Assembly (NCBI GenBank): GCA_029204225.1
Contig: CM055097.1
Coordinates: 13,254,721-13,318,720 of the forward strand
Length of the DNA: 64,000 nucleotides
From: Diphasiastrum complanatum
Taxonomy: Eukaryota > Streptophyta > Lycopodiopsida > Lycopodiales > Lycopodiaceae
Direction: 5' to 3'
Both the position numbers and the translations under genes were made by a program. The notes under the pieces are model-generated. The model did no database searches. It saw only the letters and a program-made list of their open reading frames with translations, and was not told where the DNA came from. Positions 31,797-43,073 of the stretch are shown piece by piece; the stretch's first letter is position 1; each line of letters starts with the position of its first letter.

Positions 31797-31876
31797 CTTT
31801 CTTGTTTACGAAGTTCTTCATATTCCTTGTTGAGCATTTCCAACTCATTATCTTCATCCTTGCTCAATTGCCACCC
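31797..31876 (-). CDS. AATF: AATF exon A (acidic coiled-coil lead-in)
   Basis: The donor GTAAGG at 31796-31791 is a good plant consensus. The product includes SKDEDNELEMLNKEYEEL and RKQE, ending with the first two bases of an Arg codon completed by exon B. AATF homologues have a similar EL..LEKEY..LR.QE stretch immediately before LKNL. The 5' boundary is less certain: an acceptor ATAG at 31877 fits phase 0, but another AG 14 bases inside the proposed exon is possible. Upstream exons were searched for to the right and not recognised. Confidence 0.75.
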
Positions 31877-32389
31877 CTATAATTTTCAAGCCACACCCCA
31901 TAAAAATATAAACCTTTGTCAAATGCTATAAATATAAACAGCGAAGGTATCACTTAAATAACAACATTGCATCATGAATTCGATAGAATCAAAGTGATTC
32001 TCAATTCGGAGTAAACTAATCTTATTAGTACTCACACAAAAACACCAAACTCAAGTGGAAGAAGAAACTTTATTGAAGAAGGAGAGAAATTGTAAGAAGC
32101 TATGCTTCATAAACAATGAACTAAATTATTATGAAGGAGGGCGCCCATCTGCTCTTATGACTGGCCTTGCTTTAAAGCAAAAGCTATTTGCCTACTATAC
32201 TACTTGGTAAAAGCACTTATGCTAATTACAGTGTCTCAAAAATAGCAATCTATGCTAACTTGTTCATAAGATAGTATTCTATACTATTCTACCAAAATTG
32301 ATACTAAAAATAGAAATAGGCCTTTGAACTAGCTCGCAGGCTGGCCTCTACAATGAATTAATAAATCCATTAATAAGATATCTGCAACT

Positions 32390-33123
32390 TGGTCTCACAG
32401 TAGATCAACTCTACTTCACCACTCTGCAACTTCTCTCGTATGAAATGCTGCTGAACTTCAATATGCTTTGTCCTGCTATGAAACACCGGATTCTTCGCAA
32501 GCTGAATGCAACTCTGATTGTCACACCAAAGTACTATAGGTTCAACTTGTTCTATATGAAGATCTTTTAGAATCCTTCGTAACCAAATTGCTTCACAAGT
32601 CGCTGATGTAATAGCCCTATACTCTGCCTCTGTAGAAGATAAAGCAATCGTTGGTTGCTTTTTACTACTCCAAGATATAGCTCATGTTCCAAGATTACAT
32701 GTATATCCTGTAGTTAATCTTTTATCTTCTGCATTTCCTGCCTAGTCAGCATCAACAAAACCCTCAAGTTTTATGTATGCTCCTTTACCATAATAAATGC
32801 CATACCTGAGTGTCTCTTTGACATAACGCAAAATCCTATTTGCTACTTTCCGATGACAAACTTTTGGTAAAGACATGAATTGACTCACCATACCCACTGC
32901 ATATGAAATGTCTGGTCGTTAGATAGATAAGACTACCTACAAGCTGCCTATAAAGTGTTTCATTCACACTTTCAGAATTTTCCTCTTTTGTAAGCTTTAC
33001 ACCTGAATCATAAGGTGTAGTAATGGGCTTACAATCAAGCATGTTAAACTTCTTGAGTAACTCTCTTGCATAATTTGCTTGTGATATGAAAAGATTTTCC
33101 TTTTGACCTCCAAACTTCAACAC
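32390..33123 (-). pseudogene. copia-4 RT tail and RNase H
   Basis: ENLFISQANYARELLKKFNM, SVNETLYRQLVGSLIYLTT and, in shifted frames further left, the RNase H core with the CDNQSCIQLAKNP-type block near 32510. Frameshifts near 32930 and below. Confidence 0.7.
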
Positions 33124-33189
33124 CCAAACAATACTAAAGACTCTCCAAAACTTTCATATCAAACTCCTGTGAAAGATTGTTCTTTATCT

Positions 33190-33729
33190 TCTCTATTAGT
33201 GACTTATTTGACCCTCTACATAGAGAACAATAATGACTATGTCATCTGAATCTTTCATAATATATAGTGTTGACTCTGACATGCTTTCATGAAAATTCTG
33301 CTTCAAAAAATAATTGTTGACACGTGTATACCATGCTCTAGGCGCTTGTTTCAACCCATATAAGGCTTTCTTTAACTTGCAAACCAAGTGCTCTTTGCCT
33401 TCAACCTCATAACCTTGAGGTTGCTCCAAATAAACCTCCTCTTCAAGGTAATCGTTCAAGAAAGCACTCTTGACATCCATTTGTTAAATATCCCATCCAA
33501 AATGAGATGCAATTGCCAAAACACTCCTCAAGGTATTCATTTTAGCAACAAGTGCGAAAGTATCTTCGTAGTCAATTCCTTCCCTCTGAGCATATCCTTT
33601 GGCTACCAATCTGGCTTTATACTTATCTATAGAACCATCAGACTTAAACTTGGTTCTATATATCCACTTGCAACCAATTGGTTTCTTACCTGCTGGAAGT
33701 TCAACAAGATCCCATATCTCATTTTTCAT
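33190..33729 (-). pseudogene. copia-4 reverse transcriptase
   Basis: MKNEIWDLVELPAGKKPIGC, KYKARLVAKGYAQREGIDYE, MDVKSAFLNDYLEEEVYLEQ and KALYGLKQAPRAWY are classic copia RT. A stop lies before QMDVKSAF. The catalytic box reads LYVEGQ where LYVDD is expected, so both catalytic Asp residues are lost. Confidence 0.85.
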
Positions 33730-34172
33730 AATAGAACTGTACTACCACATAAGTCTATATGAACAAGCTCCAAGATCTCCTTGGCTGTATATGCTCCATC
33801 CTTAGGAAACAGCATACGATGATGCTTGCCCATAACACATCCTTCACAGATTTTTTCCGAAGATACAATATTAGGTAATCCTATTACCATATTATTGTCT
33901 TTTAGAACCTGTAAGCTTTTATAGTTCAAATGTCCAAACCTTTCATGCCACATCCTGCTCTCCATGTTATCAAAAGCTGCACAAACCTGATGATCCGATG
34001 TAGACGCATCAAGTTTGTAAAGTCGACCTTCCAAAGATCCTTTGACCACAACTTTGTAACCTTTGTTTTTGTCTTTGATGAGACACTTCTGATCATCAAA
34101 CTCAACTTTCATATTTTGTTTAGCAATAGCAGAAACTAAAAGTAAATTCTTCTTTAAACCTGCATTCCACAA
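33726..34172 (-). pseudogene. copia-4 pre-integrase (zinc-binding) region
   Basis: KNLLLVSAIAKQNMKVEFDD, GRLYKLDAS, MWHERFGHLNYKSLQVL and ICEGCVMGKHHRM give the H-H-C-C arrangement of copia pre-integrase. The frame ends a few residues after VHIDLCG at the deletion joint. Confidence 0.8.
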
Positions 34173-34190
34173 CCACCTAACTCAAAGTGC

Positions 34191-34879
34191 ACTACATACT
34201 TGAAACTAGCATAAGTGCTCTCAAGTAATCTCAACCTTTGGACAAAGTCAACTAATGAGGACCAAGGATAGAAGGCAATAAATCTTGTAAGGGGACAACA
34301 GTTTTATAGGAAGAAAGAAATAAACAAATAAAGAACTCCACAAAATTACCAAAGACCAAAGAAGACTTCATAATCATAAAATACAAAGTCCAACTTTGTA
34401 TTGGTGGGAAATCGGCCTCTAACAATAGCCTTCTTCCAATCAAACACAAAATAGAGGCTCCTATCTCAATCACCCAAAATAGAGGCTCCTATCTCAATCG
34501 CAAAACTCCCTAATTAAAAACCCAATTGGGAGAATTGAATCTAATCGGCACAATCACAAAAAGGATCAAAATAAACCTATGAATTGCTACAATAAACCAA
34601 ATGTCTTTGTCGTTCTCCATATGTTGGATAATACCGGGTTTTGGCCAAACAATGTACAATGCATGCAAACATCACCACAATGTACAACATTCACAATCGG
34701 TTCACATTTCAAACAAGATGTTTTTTTGTATGTCATACTTACAGTAGATGTTTCAATGATTACGAAGTATCTATGTGGGAAGTAGAGGATGCTATTTGAA
34801 GACAAAAAATACATCTACACATAAGAGTCTTGAGTGTCGAAAATAGGTGCGGGTGGAAATAATAGCCATTGGATAACGA
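34191..34879. other. Unassigned sequence between copia-4 and hAT-2
   Basis: No domain. A 25-bp word CAAAATAGAGGCTCCTATCT... is repeated twice in tandem (about 34447-34500). No AATF exon was recognised on the minus strand. Confidence 0.5.
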
Positions 34880-36126
34880 CGCGCATAAGTGAACATCTTT
34901 ACTGATAACAACAAGGATCATGTCTTGAGACCTGCCCCCACCAGGTATGCAAGTTGCAAGTTGCAACTCAAATTTGAATGCGCATCTGTAGACTGTTGGT
35001 AAGTATTTACTGTTTAGTTAGTAGTGGTAAATATTTCATGCATGTGCCATGTATTGTGTTGCCAGAACTTAGAACTTAGAACTTGTCACTTGTGCCCTAT
35101 GCAGGTTTGCATTTATGTTCCTGGTCCTGGAACGACTGCTGAAAGTTCATCAGGGCTTGAGGCAGTTGCCGTTGATTGAGCAAAGTGGGGGCCATTACAG
35201 GAGCCCAAGAGAAAGAAATTCGAGCGGACCGTTATGTATTCACCATTTTGGGATGAGGCTCGATCCATTGTGGTGGGCCTACAGCCCATCTACACTGTCT
35301 TGCGCCTTACAGATCGAGAGGGCTGCACATTGGGCCTCTTGTAAGAGTTCATGGACAGGTTGGGCGAGCAGTTGAGCCTTTGCACGACCATTAGCCCAGA
35401 GAGGTATATCAAGATTCAAATTTCAAACGTAGTATGTAGATAGTAGTATGTAGTATGTACTATCATGTACTATATAGTATAATTATTAATGTGTCTTCAA
35501 TCTTGATTCTTGCAGGCTTGCGGAGGTCCGGCTCCTTTGGTTGAGCAGGTGGTTTCATAAGCCCCTGCATGCCATGGCCCACATACTCCATCCACTTTGG
35601 AGGAATGACGAGCAATTCACAGATAGGGAGCTCAGGGATGGCTGGAATGCCTATATCTCCCGAGTTTATCCTGATGTACGCGAGTAGGATAACCTGCTGG
35701 ATGAGCTTCAGATTTTCAGGCAGGAGACCTTGGAGTTCGGCGCTTTTGAGAGAGGGTAATAAATTGACCATGGATGATGGTCCATTACAGTTTAAACTTG
35801 TTACTTCACTATTTATTGCACAATTAATCAACCATATTGTAACTTGTTGGAACTTGGTTGCAACTTGCTAGTAGTAAGTACTAACTGCCCCTTGAACTGT
35901 GATTTAGGCCAGTACATCCCGTGTCATGGTTGTCGAAGTTTGGGGTTGATGTCCCCAAATTGCGTCGCCTTGCCATCAGGATTCTCTCACAGGACTGCAC
36001 TGCAGTCTCACAACTGGAGTGTCCATTCCATGATTCACACGAAGAAGAGGAATCGACTATCATTTGCACAGTTGGAAAGGTTGGTGTACGTACACGCCAA
36101 CCTGAGACTTTTGGGTAGACTCTAGA
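34880..36126 (+). pseudogene. hAT-2 transposase exons before the insertion
   Basis: Four splice-bounded blocks are seen. To 34998, DHVLRPAPTRYAS (R-P-x-x-T-R-(F/Y)-A motif). 35105-35403, KKFERTVMYSPFWDEARSIV, TDREGCTLGLL and MDRLGEQLSLC. 35516-35755, LLWLSRWFHKPLHAMAHILH, RDGWNAYISRVYPDV and DELQIFRQ. From 35909, VSWLSKFGVDVPKLRRLAIR, then a frameshift into NWSVHSMIHTKKRNRLSF and LVYVHANLRLLGRL, the hAT dimerisation domain. GT-AG signals flank each intron. In-frame stops (for example before EFMDRLGEQ and after YPDVRE) mark it as a pseudogene. Confidence 0.8.
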
Positions 36127-36131
36127 CCACC

Positions 36132-36488
36132 TGTTACAAGCTCGTAACCAATGCCGAACCCTAGAGAACACAAATAGGTCAGATACCACAGTCAGGGTCG
36201 TGTCCAGCGTACATACCAACAGGGCAAGACAGTGTGAGTAGTGTGCCCCAACACGGTCCATAGCCATGGCTGGCCTAACACAACCTAGGGACCCTGTCAG
36301 CAGGATAGGGCCCCCAGTTGGGTCTCGATGTGCAGTCGGCCATGTCAGTGACATGTGGCCGACACTTGGCAGTTGCATGCTACCAGTCCTCACACTAGGC
36401 TAGGAGGGGCTTACTCTATATCAGGGAGTAGGCAAGGTTGGGTGGATCAGTTAGTGTTTGCACTACTGTGGTGTTAGGATCTATTACA
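36132..36488 (+). repeat. 5' LTR of Ty3-A
   Basis: 357 bp, TGTTACAAGCTCGTAACC to TCTATTACA. Compared with the 3' LTR it has 18 extra bases (CAGATACCACAGTCAGGG) and scattered substitutions. Confidence 0.92.
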
Positions 36489-36489
36489 T

Positions 36490-36502
36490 TGGTATCAGAG
36501 AC
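36490..36502 (+). promoter_or_regulatory. Primer-binding site of Ty3-A
   Basis: TGGTATCAGAGAC starts one base after the 5' LTR and matches the initiator-Met tRNA complement except near its 3' end. Confidence 0.85.
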
Positions 36503-37254
36503 ATCTCCATCTTTGGGAGCTTAGTAGCAGCAGTAGAGAAAGCTATCAAAGGATAGGAAAGATCTCTCAGTTTCTCAGAAAAGATTAGAGGAGGAGAATC
36601 GTTGTAGGTGCAGCCTGCAAACTTCTGATTTTCACTGACAAATCACAGTAGTAAGGAGATAGATTCCATGTGTAGGTAGCTTGCTGGAAAAGCAGCTGGT
36701 CTTCACAAATTTCAGAGGGTTCTCTACAGATTTCCCGGCGGAATTAGAGTAGGATATAGCAAGTAGATCAGGGATCTATCTCTGATTTCGAAGAGGAATT
36801 TCAGTAGATCTGAGCGGAGTTTAACCTGAATTTTCCCAACAGGGCCAGCGCTGAAGGAAGGTGATGTTTTGCCCTTCTTTTCTGAGATTTTTCGGGTGTT
36901 TGAGCATCAAACTCTCTTGCTACAGATCAGCGAGCAGGCTGCCATAAAGATCTCAGAATTTGCAAGTGGATTCAGGCTTCAAATCGGGTTTTTCAGAAGC
37001 AACCCAGTAGCTGTCAGATCAGCGAGGGGGGGATAGCAAAAAAATTCAGATCTTGTGCCTCCTATTCGGATTTCTCAAAATCACAGGTCTGAAAGCAGTT
37101 GAAGAAGAGCTGAAAGGGCTTTTCTTGATTCTCTCTGTGGAAGTACAGTTCTCAGAAAGAGCTAAGTTTTCTTTCCTTCCCTCGTACAGTTGTAAATTAG
37201 TCTTTCTGACTTTTTTTCATCAAAAGTTAAGGTACCTCTCTTTCAGTTCCGAAA
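36503..37254 (+). other. Ty3-A untranslated leader
   Basis: About 750 bp between PBS and the gag ATG, rich in TTTCAGA/CAGATCT words. No convincing coding region; a frame at 37053-37277 has no domain. Confidence 0.6.
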
Positions 37255-38496
37255 ATGACCACTCCTCAGGGACCTGATCAACCCCCGGAGAGAGGCTTCG
37301 ACGAACTTGAAACAGAAGCCTTGGCTTACAATAAAGGAAAACAGCCTATGGAAATGGAAGAACAAGAGCAGTTCGCCGAAGAGCTCGACGAACTGGTTAC
37401 CAAGGAGCAGTTTCTCCAATTGGTAACAGAAGTGGATGAACTGAAGTTGGCATTAGCCAATTTCAAGTCCAGTGTGGACGACTCGTTCGCTGAACTCAAA
37501 GGCTTGATTTTGAGCTCCGCGAAAGGAAGCCTTCCCTCCACTTCTCAATTGTCCCCTTCTCCACTTCCATCAGTTTTGGCTGAGACTTTACGGTCTCACC
37601 CCAGTGTCTTTAAAGATTTAAAGCCTCCTACTTTTAATGGGGAAGAGAAGGATAGAAATGCAGACATTCTACAAACCTTCCTCAGCAAATGGAAGAACAT
37701 TCATGCTCTTAAACAGACCCCTGACCATTTGCAAGCTATTGAGGCCAGTCTTTCCTTAGGGCCCATGGCCTATAAGTGGTGGTTAAATCTCCAGGAGACT
37801 AGGCAGACTCCCCGGTCATGGAAAGCTTTTGAAGAGGCCTTCCTAAGAGAATTCCTACCTGAAAATGAACTTGATAGAGCCTGGGAAGCCTGGGAAAGAA
37901 CAGTAATGGACAAGTCCCGCATCCAATATATCTCGCAGTATCGAGAAGCAATTTTAAAAATTAAAAATATGGATGATTATCAGAAAATCAGGGGATTTGT
38001 CCGTGGCCTCAATAATGAATATAAAGTAGAGGTCCAGAGAAACTCGCCTACTACCCTTGAGCAAGCTCTCAGATATGCTCAAATCTATGATGATTCAATG
38101 GGTAGGAAGAGGGCGAGACAACAGTCACTTTCTGAGCAGCCTCCTCAGAGTAACTTTCAATTTAAAAAGAAATTTTTAAAAAGAAAGAATCAAGATAAAT
38201 TTAAAGGTGAAGCTCCTCAGAAACGCCCTTCACTCATACAGCCCTTAAAACCAGATGATTTTGAGAAAGCCAAACAAGAACGTTTGTGCTTTGTGTGTAT
38301 GGGCAAGGGACACACAGTCAGACAGTGTCCCAAGGGGCCTTTCACTAAAAAAGATAAGAAAGATAAGAAACAAGTTCATCTTGTTCAGACTGTAAGTTTC
38401 CCCAGTGACTCGGCAGCTTCCGAGATCAAAGTGTATCATGAAGATCATGAACACTGCTGCAATGCTAGGGAGACCCTTCAGTTTTGGGCCGCATGA
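37255..38496 (+). CDS. Ty3-A Gag
   Basis: ATG at 37255 opens 413 codons without a stop. Residues 1-100 are acidic with a coiled-coil-like stretch (EQFLQLVTEVDELKLALANF). The capsid domain (about 110-270) has DLKPPTFNGEEKDRNADIL, FLSKWKNIHALKQT, YKWWLNLQETRQTPRSW and AFLREFLPENELDRAWEA. A Lys-rich region leads to one CCHC knuckle CFVCMGKGHTVRQC (about 343-356). It packages element RNA. Being open, it could still be made if the element is transcribed. Confidence 0.88.
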   Translation: MTTPQGPDQPPERGFDELETEALAYNKGKQPMEMEEQEQFAEELDELVTKEQFLQLVTEVDELKLALANFKSSVDDSFAELKGLILSSAKGSLPSTSQLSPSPLPSVLAETLRSHPSVFKDLKPPTFNGEEKDRNADILQTFLSKWKNIHALKQTPDHLQAIEASLSLGPMAYKWWLNLQETRQTPRSWKAFEEAFLREFLPENELDRAWEAWERTVMDKSRIQYISQYREAILKIKNMDDYQKIRGFVRGLNNEYKVEVQRNSPTTLEQALRYAQIYDDSMGRKRARQQSLSEQPPQSNFQFKKKFLKRKNQDKFKGEAPQKRPSLIQPLKPDDFEKAKQERLCFVCMGKGHTVRQCPKGPFTKKDKKDKKQVHLVQTVSFPSDSAASEIKVYHEDHEHCCNARETLQFWAA

Positions 38497-40776
38497 CCTA
38501 GTACGTATGCATGGGAAAGTTGGTAACCAGTAAGTAAGAGTTATGGTTGATGATGGGGCAACCCATAATTTCATCAACTACACCCTGGTTAAAAAGCTTA
38601 AACTACCAGAAGTACCTAGTCAGCATAGGTACATAGTTTCATTAGCTAAGGGTGAAGATATAAAAATATGGGAAACTATGGTTAGTAATTTGAATCTTGG
38701 TATTCAGGGGTACCAAGATGAAATAAACTTTCAGATAATGCACCTGGATCGCACAGACATAGTTCTCGGGAGAGATTGGCTCTACAGTTTAGGACCTTCT
38801 CTTCACAAAAATTATCAGGAGAACACCCTCAACTTTCAGCATAAAGGCCGAGAGATCCAATTGGAGCATGATGTTCCCAACAGTCCTATGGTCTGCAGTT
38901 CAGAGCTCTGTCAGCTAATCGGAGACGAAGACCATCAGGTATTCTTATGTGACTTTCAGTTTATTCCTGAAGTTTCTATTTCCAGTTCTATACAGCAGAA
39001 AATCAGTAAATTAGAAACTTTATTGTCTAAATTTAAAGATTTTTTTCCTGAAGATTTGCCACATGGTTTACCACATGGTTTACCACCTAGCAGAGAGGTA
39101 GATCATGTAATAAACCTAGTACCAGGTACAGCACCTGTTTCTAAACCTCTGTATCGGGTCAGCCGAACAGAGGATGAAGAAATAACTAGGCAGTTAACAG
39201 ATTATCTTGGGAAAGGCCAAATTCAGACCACTAGTTCACCATGGGCCTCACCAGTCCTATTGGTGAAAAAGAAAGAGGGGTCTATGCGTCTTTGCGTAGA
39301 TTACAGAGCCCTCAATAAAGTCACAACTAAGAATAAGTATCCTATGCCTCGGGAAGACGAGTTGTTTGATCAACTCGACGGGGCTAAGTTTTTCAGTAAA
39401 ATAGACCTCAGATCGGGATATTATCAAGTCCGTATAAAGTCGGAAGATGTCTCGAAAACAGCTTTTAGGACTCGTCACGGTCATTATGAGTTTAAGGTGA
39501 TGCCATTTGGGCTCACAAATGCTCCAGCTACCTTTATGACCTTGATGAACATTGTCCTCAGACCATACTTGGGTAAGTTTGTAGTCGTAGTTTTAGATGA
39601 CATCCTCATCTACAGCAAAACGAGGAAGGAGCATCTAAAACACCTCAGAAAGGTGTTTCGACTGCTCAGAAAGCATAAGCTTTATGCTAAACAATCCAAG
39701 TGTGAATTCTTCGTTGAAGAAGTAGCATATTTGGGTCACATTATCTCGTCAGATGGGATTAAGATGGACCCGAATAAGGTTAAAGCCATACTCAATTGGT
39801 TGAGACCTCATAATATTTTAGAACTTCAGATCTTTCTTGGTTTGGCGGGATATTACAAACGATTTGTCAAGGAATATGCTAAGATAGCAGTTCCCATGAC
39901 AAATCTTCTTAAGGGGAAGGGAAAGGAGTTCATTTGGGAGTCCGCACAGCAGGAGAGCTTTGATGCTCTCAAAACAGCCTTAGCTACAGCACCAGTTCTA
40001 AAAGTCGTCGACCCCAATCAGCCATTTGTGGTCGAAACAGATGCTAGCGACTTTGCAGTTGGTGTTGTGCTAACTCAAAGTGGACGACCAGTTGCGTTCA
40101 AGAGTTAAAAACTCGAGCCAGCTCAGACTAGGTACAGTGCCTATGAAAAGGAACTCTTTTCTATAGTCCATGCCCTTAAGACTTGGAGGCATTATTTGTA
40201 TGGTGCCAACTTTGAGGTCCTGACAGACCATGAAAGTCTCAGATACCTTTGCAATCAACCTGAGCTTAGTGTTCGGAAAGCTCGTTGGGCAGAGTTCATG
40301 CAAGAGTTTGATATGTTTATCAGATATAGACGGGGGAAATTCAATACAGTAGCAGATGCCCTTAGCAGAATGCCTATGATAAACAAGCTGAGTTTTACTC
40401 AGATTCGTAATGAGTTACTCGAGTCCTTGAGAGGGAAGTGCCAGCATGATGCATTCTTCTCTACTATCTGGAACTCAGTCCAGAGCAGACAATTACAGAC
40501 TCCAGAACCCGTTCTCGGGGTTGGTGCCAGTTCATCCAAGAATACGACAGCTTCCATTGAGGATGATGATGAGTCCGAGTATGCGTCGTCAGATGACGTT
40601 GAGGATTCTAAGCCTGTATTACCCAAGCAAACCCCAGTGGTTGAGGGTCAGTTGACTTAAGGATTCAAATGGAAACAGTATTCCATTCAGGATGAGTGCT
40701 TGCTCTATAAAGATAGAGTATGTGTCCCCAATTCAGAGGATTATAGGCAGCAGGTCCTATATGAATGTCATGACAA
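38450..40776 (+). pseudogene. Ty3-A protease, RT and RNase H
   Basis: Pol is in another frame from gag (overlap near 38480), with a TAA at about 38533. The protease motif is [15 protein letters not shown], so the usual D-(S/T)-G is D-D-G, followed by [82 protein letters not shown]. RNase [49 protein letters not shown]. Stops fall at 40106 (after VAFKS) and 40658 (after VEGQLT). A 12-bp unit giving LPHG is duplicated near 39060. The frame is cut at 40776 by copia-1. Confidence 0.88.
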
Positions 40777-40781
40777 TCCTA

Positions 40782-41179
40782 TGAAGATTTACAAGACCTA
40801 GCTATGGAGTATCTTAACTCAAATGCTAGATCAACTATGAAAGCTTGAGAAAACTTGGCTATGGAAAATATCACACACAAGGAGAATTGCATGAGCACCT
40901 CACAAACTCAAAAGTCTCAAGAAGAAATGAATTGCTAGAGAGAGAGAGGAGGGCGTGGGTCCTCCAAATCCCTTGTGAGGCAAGCACCTCCTTTACATGA
41001 ATGGAAAGTCTAGGTGTCAACCATAGGAGTGAGCTACTTGGCCAAGTGGGCCACTTGCACTAATTTACCTAACTTTCAAAAGGGGGTCTCATGCATTTAA
41101 TTAAAACATGCCCCATGAGTTATGTACAACTTAACTAATGCTTAGCCAAAAGGGGTAAAATAGGCATTACTCTTCAACA
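40782..41179 (-). repeat. 3' LTR of copia-1 (left copy)
   Basis: On the plus strand it reads TGAAGATTTACAAGACC...CTCTTCAACA. It contains GAGGAGGGCGTGGGTCCTCC near 40947. Confidence 0.95.
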
Positions 41180-41398
41180 CCCCCCCTTAATGGCAATTTT
41201 ATTCAAACTGACACCCAACAAAGTTCTGAACTTTTCAAACTTATCTTTACTAAGTGGTTTAGTAAAAATATCAGCTGTCTGGTCGTTGGTGTCACAAAAA
41301 ACTAGCTCGATCTCCCCACTGTGCACTTTCTCTCGTATAAAATGCTAGTCCACCTCTATGTGTTTTGTCCGTGCATGATAGACTGGATTCCTCGCAAG

Positions 41399-43073
41399 CT
41401 AAATGCAGCTTTGGTTATCACAATGTAACAATGTAGGTCTTACTTGAGCAATCTGCATGTCCTCAAGTAGACGGCGTAACCAAATGGCTTCACAGGCGGA
41501 CCTCGTAGTCGCCCTGTACTCAGCTTCGGTAGACGATAGAGCAATAGTAGGCTGCTTCTTACTGCACCACGATATAGCCCCTGAACCTAGGCTGAAACAA
41601 TAGCCTGTAGTCGATCTCCGATCGTCTCTATCACCTGCCCAATCAGAATCTGAATAACCTTCCAGCTGAAGGTTCCCGTCATCCGTGTATCCAATCCCAT
41701 AAGTCACTGTCCCTCTCACATATCGTAGGATCCGCTTGGCTGCCTTCCAATGTGCTTCGGTAGGCTTACACATGTATTGACTTGCAATTCCAACCGCATA
41801 AGCAATATCTGGCCTGGTGGTAGTAAGGTAAATCAGGCTGCCCACTAACTGACGATAGAGCGTCTCATCTGCAAATGCTGGACCATCATCTTTTGATGGC
41901 TTGTTGCTTGCATCCATGGGTGTGCTGATTGGTTTGCTTTCTTGCATGTTAAACCTCTTCAATAATTTTTGTGCATACTTTGCCTGTGAGATAAAAAGAC
42001 AACGCTTCCCTTTTCAAACTTCAACTCCTAGGCAATAGTGTAGCAAACCCAAATCTTTCATTTCAAACTCATTAGAAAGATTCTTCTTAACACAAGCAAT
42101 AAGCTTCTTATTGCTTCCCGTGATGAGTAGATCATCCACATAGAGCACAACAACCACAAAGTCTTCTCCTTCCCTGAAGACATAAAGATTGCAATCAGAC
42201 TTACTCTTCTCAAACCCTTGCCTTGCAAAGTACTCATCAATTCGGCCTATACCAAGCCCTTGGCGCCTGTTTGAGCCCATACAAGGCTTTCCTAAGCATG
42301 CAGACCAAATTCTCCTTGCCTGTTATTTCAAATCCCTGCGGTTGTTCAATGTAAACCTCCTCCTGTAGGTGCCCATTAAGAAAGGCACTCTTGACATCCA
42401 TTTGATGGACATCCCAATCAGAATATGAGGCTATAGCCAAAACAGTCCTGATAGATGTCATCTTAGCAACAGGTGCGAATGTCTCATCATAGTCTAGCCC
42501 CTCTTGTTGAGCATAGCCTTTCGCCACCAACCTTGCCTTGTACTTGTCCACTGTTCCATTGGCATGAAACTTGGTCTTATAGACCCACTTGCAACCTATT
42601 GGTTGCTTCCCTTCTGGCAATGTAGTGAGCTCCCATGTGTCATTCTTGACAATGGAGTCATACTCCTCCTGCATGGCATGTTGTCATACCTTTTCTCTCA
42701 CGGCTTCGTGAAAGAACTGTGGCTCATCTGCATTCAGAATAGTGGACATAAGAGCAAAGTTAGTCTCTTGTCTCTCATGAGACCTAAGAGATCTTCTGAC
42801 ACCCTGTTCACTGCTCTCTCTTTCTTCAATCATTTGACCTTCTTTGATTGTTTCCCAATACCACCTAGGTAGCTTCTTCCTAGCAGTAGGTGATGTGGAT
42901 GGCGACCACGTATCCCATGGTACTGTCTTAGTCTTCCGTTTGTCCCCAACTTCGGCTTCTGGTACTTGGCCAAAAAGAGGTCTCGAACTAATAGGTTCGA
43001 TTTCCTGTTGTTGCTCCTGCACTTGAGGCTTACAGGACTCTTGACTAGGATCCTCATCCGTGGAATCAATCAA
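41399..43073 (-). pseudogene. copia-1 RT and RNase H
   Basis: The linker (43073-42684) leads to RT: MQEEYDSIVKNDTWELTTLP, KARLVAKGYAQQEGLDYDE, MDVKSAFLNGHLQEEVYIEQ, ALYGLKQAPRAWY, a frameshift near 42240, then VVVVLYVDDLLITGS with an intact YVDD. RNase H: EGYSDSDWAGDRDDRRSTTG, LSSTEAEYRATTRSACEAIW, LLHCDNQSCI, then TAG at 41399; ARTKHIEVD-type sequence can still be read beyond it. Confidence 0.9.

Larger units (their letters stand above)
2957..31876 (-). other. AATF: AATF/Bfr2-like host gene, central part, four exons over about 29 kb
   Basis: Four exons on the minus strand (31876-31797, 12631-12559, 3392-3318, 3067-2957; 80, 73, 75 and 111 bp) join without breaking the frame. The first junction splits an Arg codon (AG|G) and the others are phase 0. 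All visible introns begin GT and end AG. The joined product runs through the conserved AATF-Che1 domain: an acidic coiled-coil lead-in, AVKQQKALWDRALELR, NRLPP, and ALRTLDCLMDLQE. In the family this nucleolar protein acts in early 18S rRNA processing. The N-terminal acidic region and the C-terminal TRAUB domain are not in the window. The 19.2-kb and 9.2-kb introns contain hAT, Ty3, copia and LINE insertions. Confidence 0.85.
32040..34190 (-). mobile_element. copia-4 remnant (minus), integrase deleted
   Basis: From right to left: pre-integrase domain (34172-33740), RT (33729-33190), then RT tail and RNase H (33123-32390). Integrase is missing: VHIDLCG, the integrase start, runs at once into the RT lead-in. 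The LTRs cannot be delimited; a GGAGGGCGCCC motif at 32137 lies in the presumed 3' LTR. The element is just 5' of AATF exon A, presumably in the preceding intron. Confidence 0.75.
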
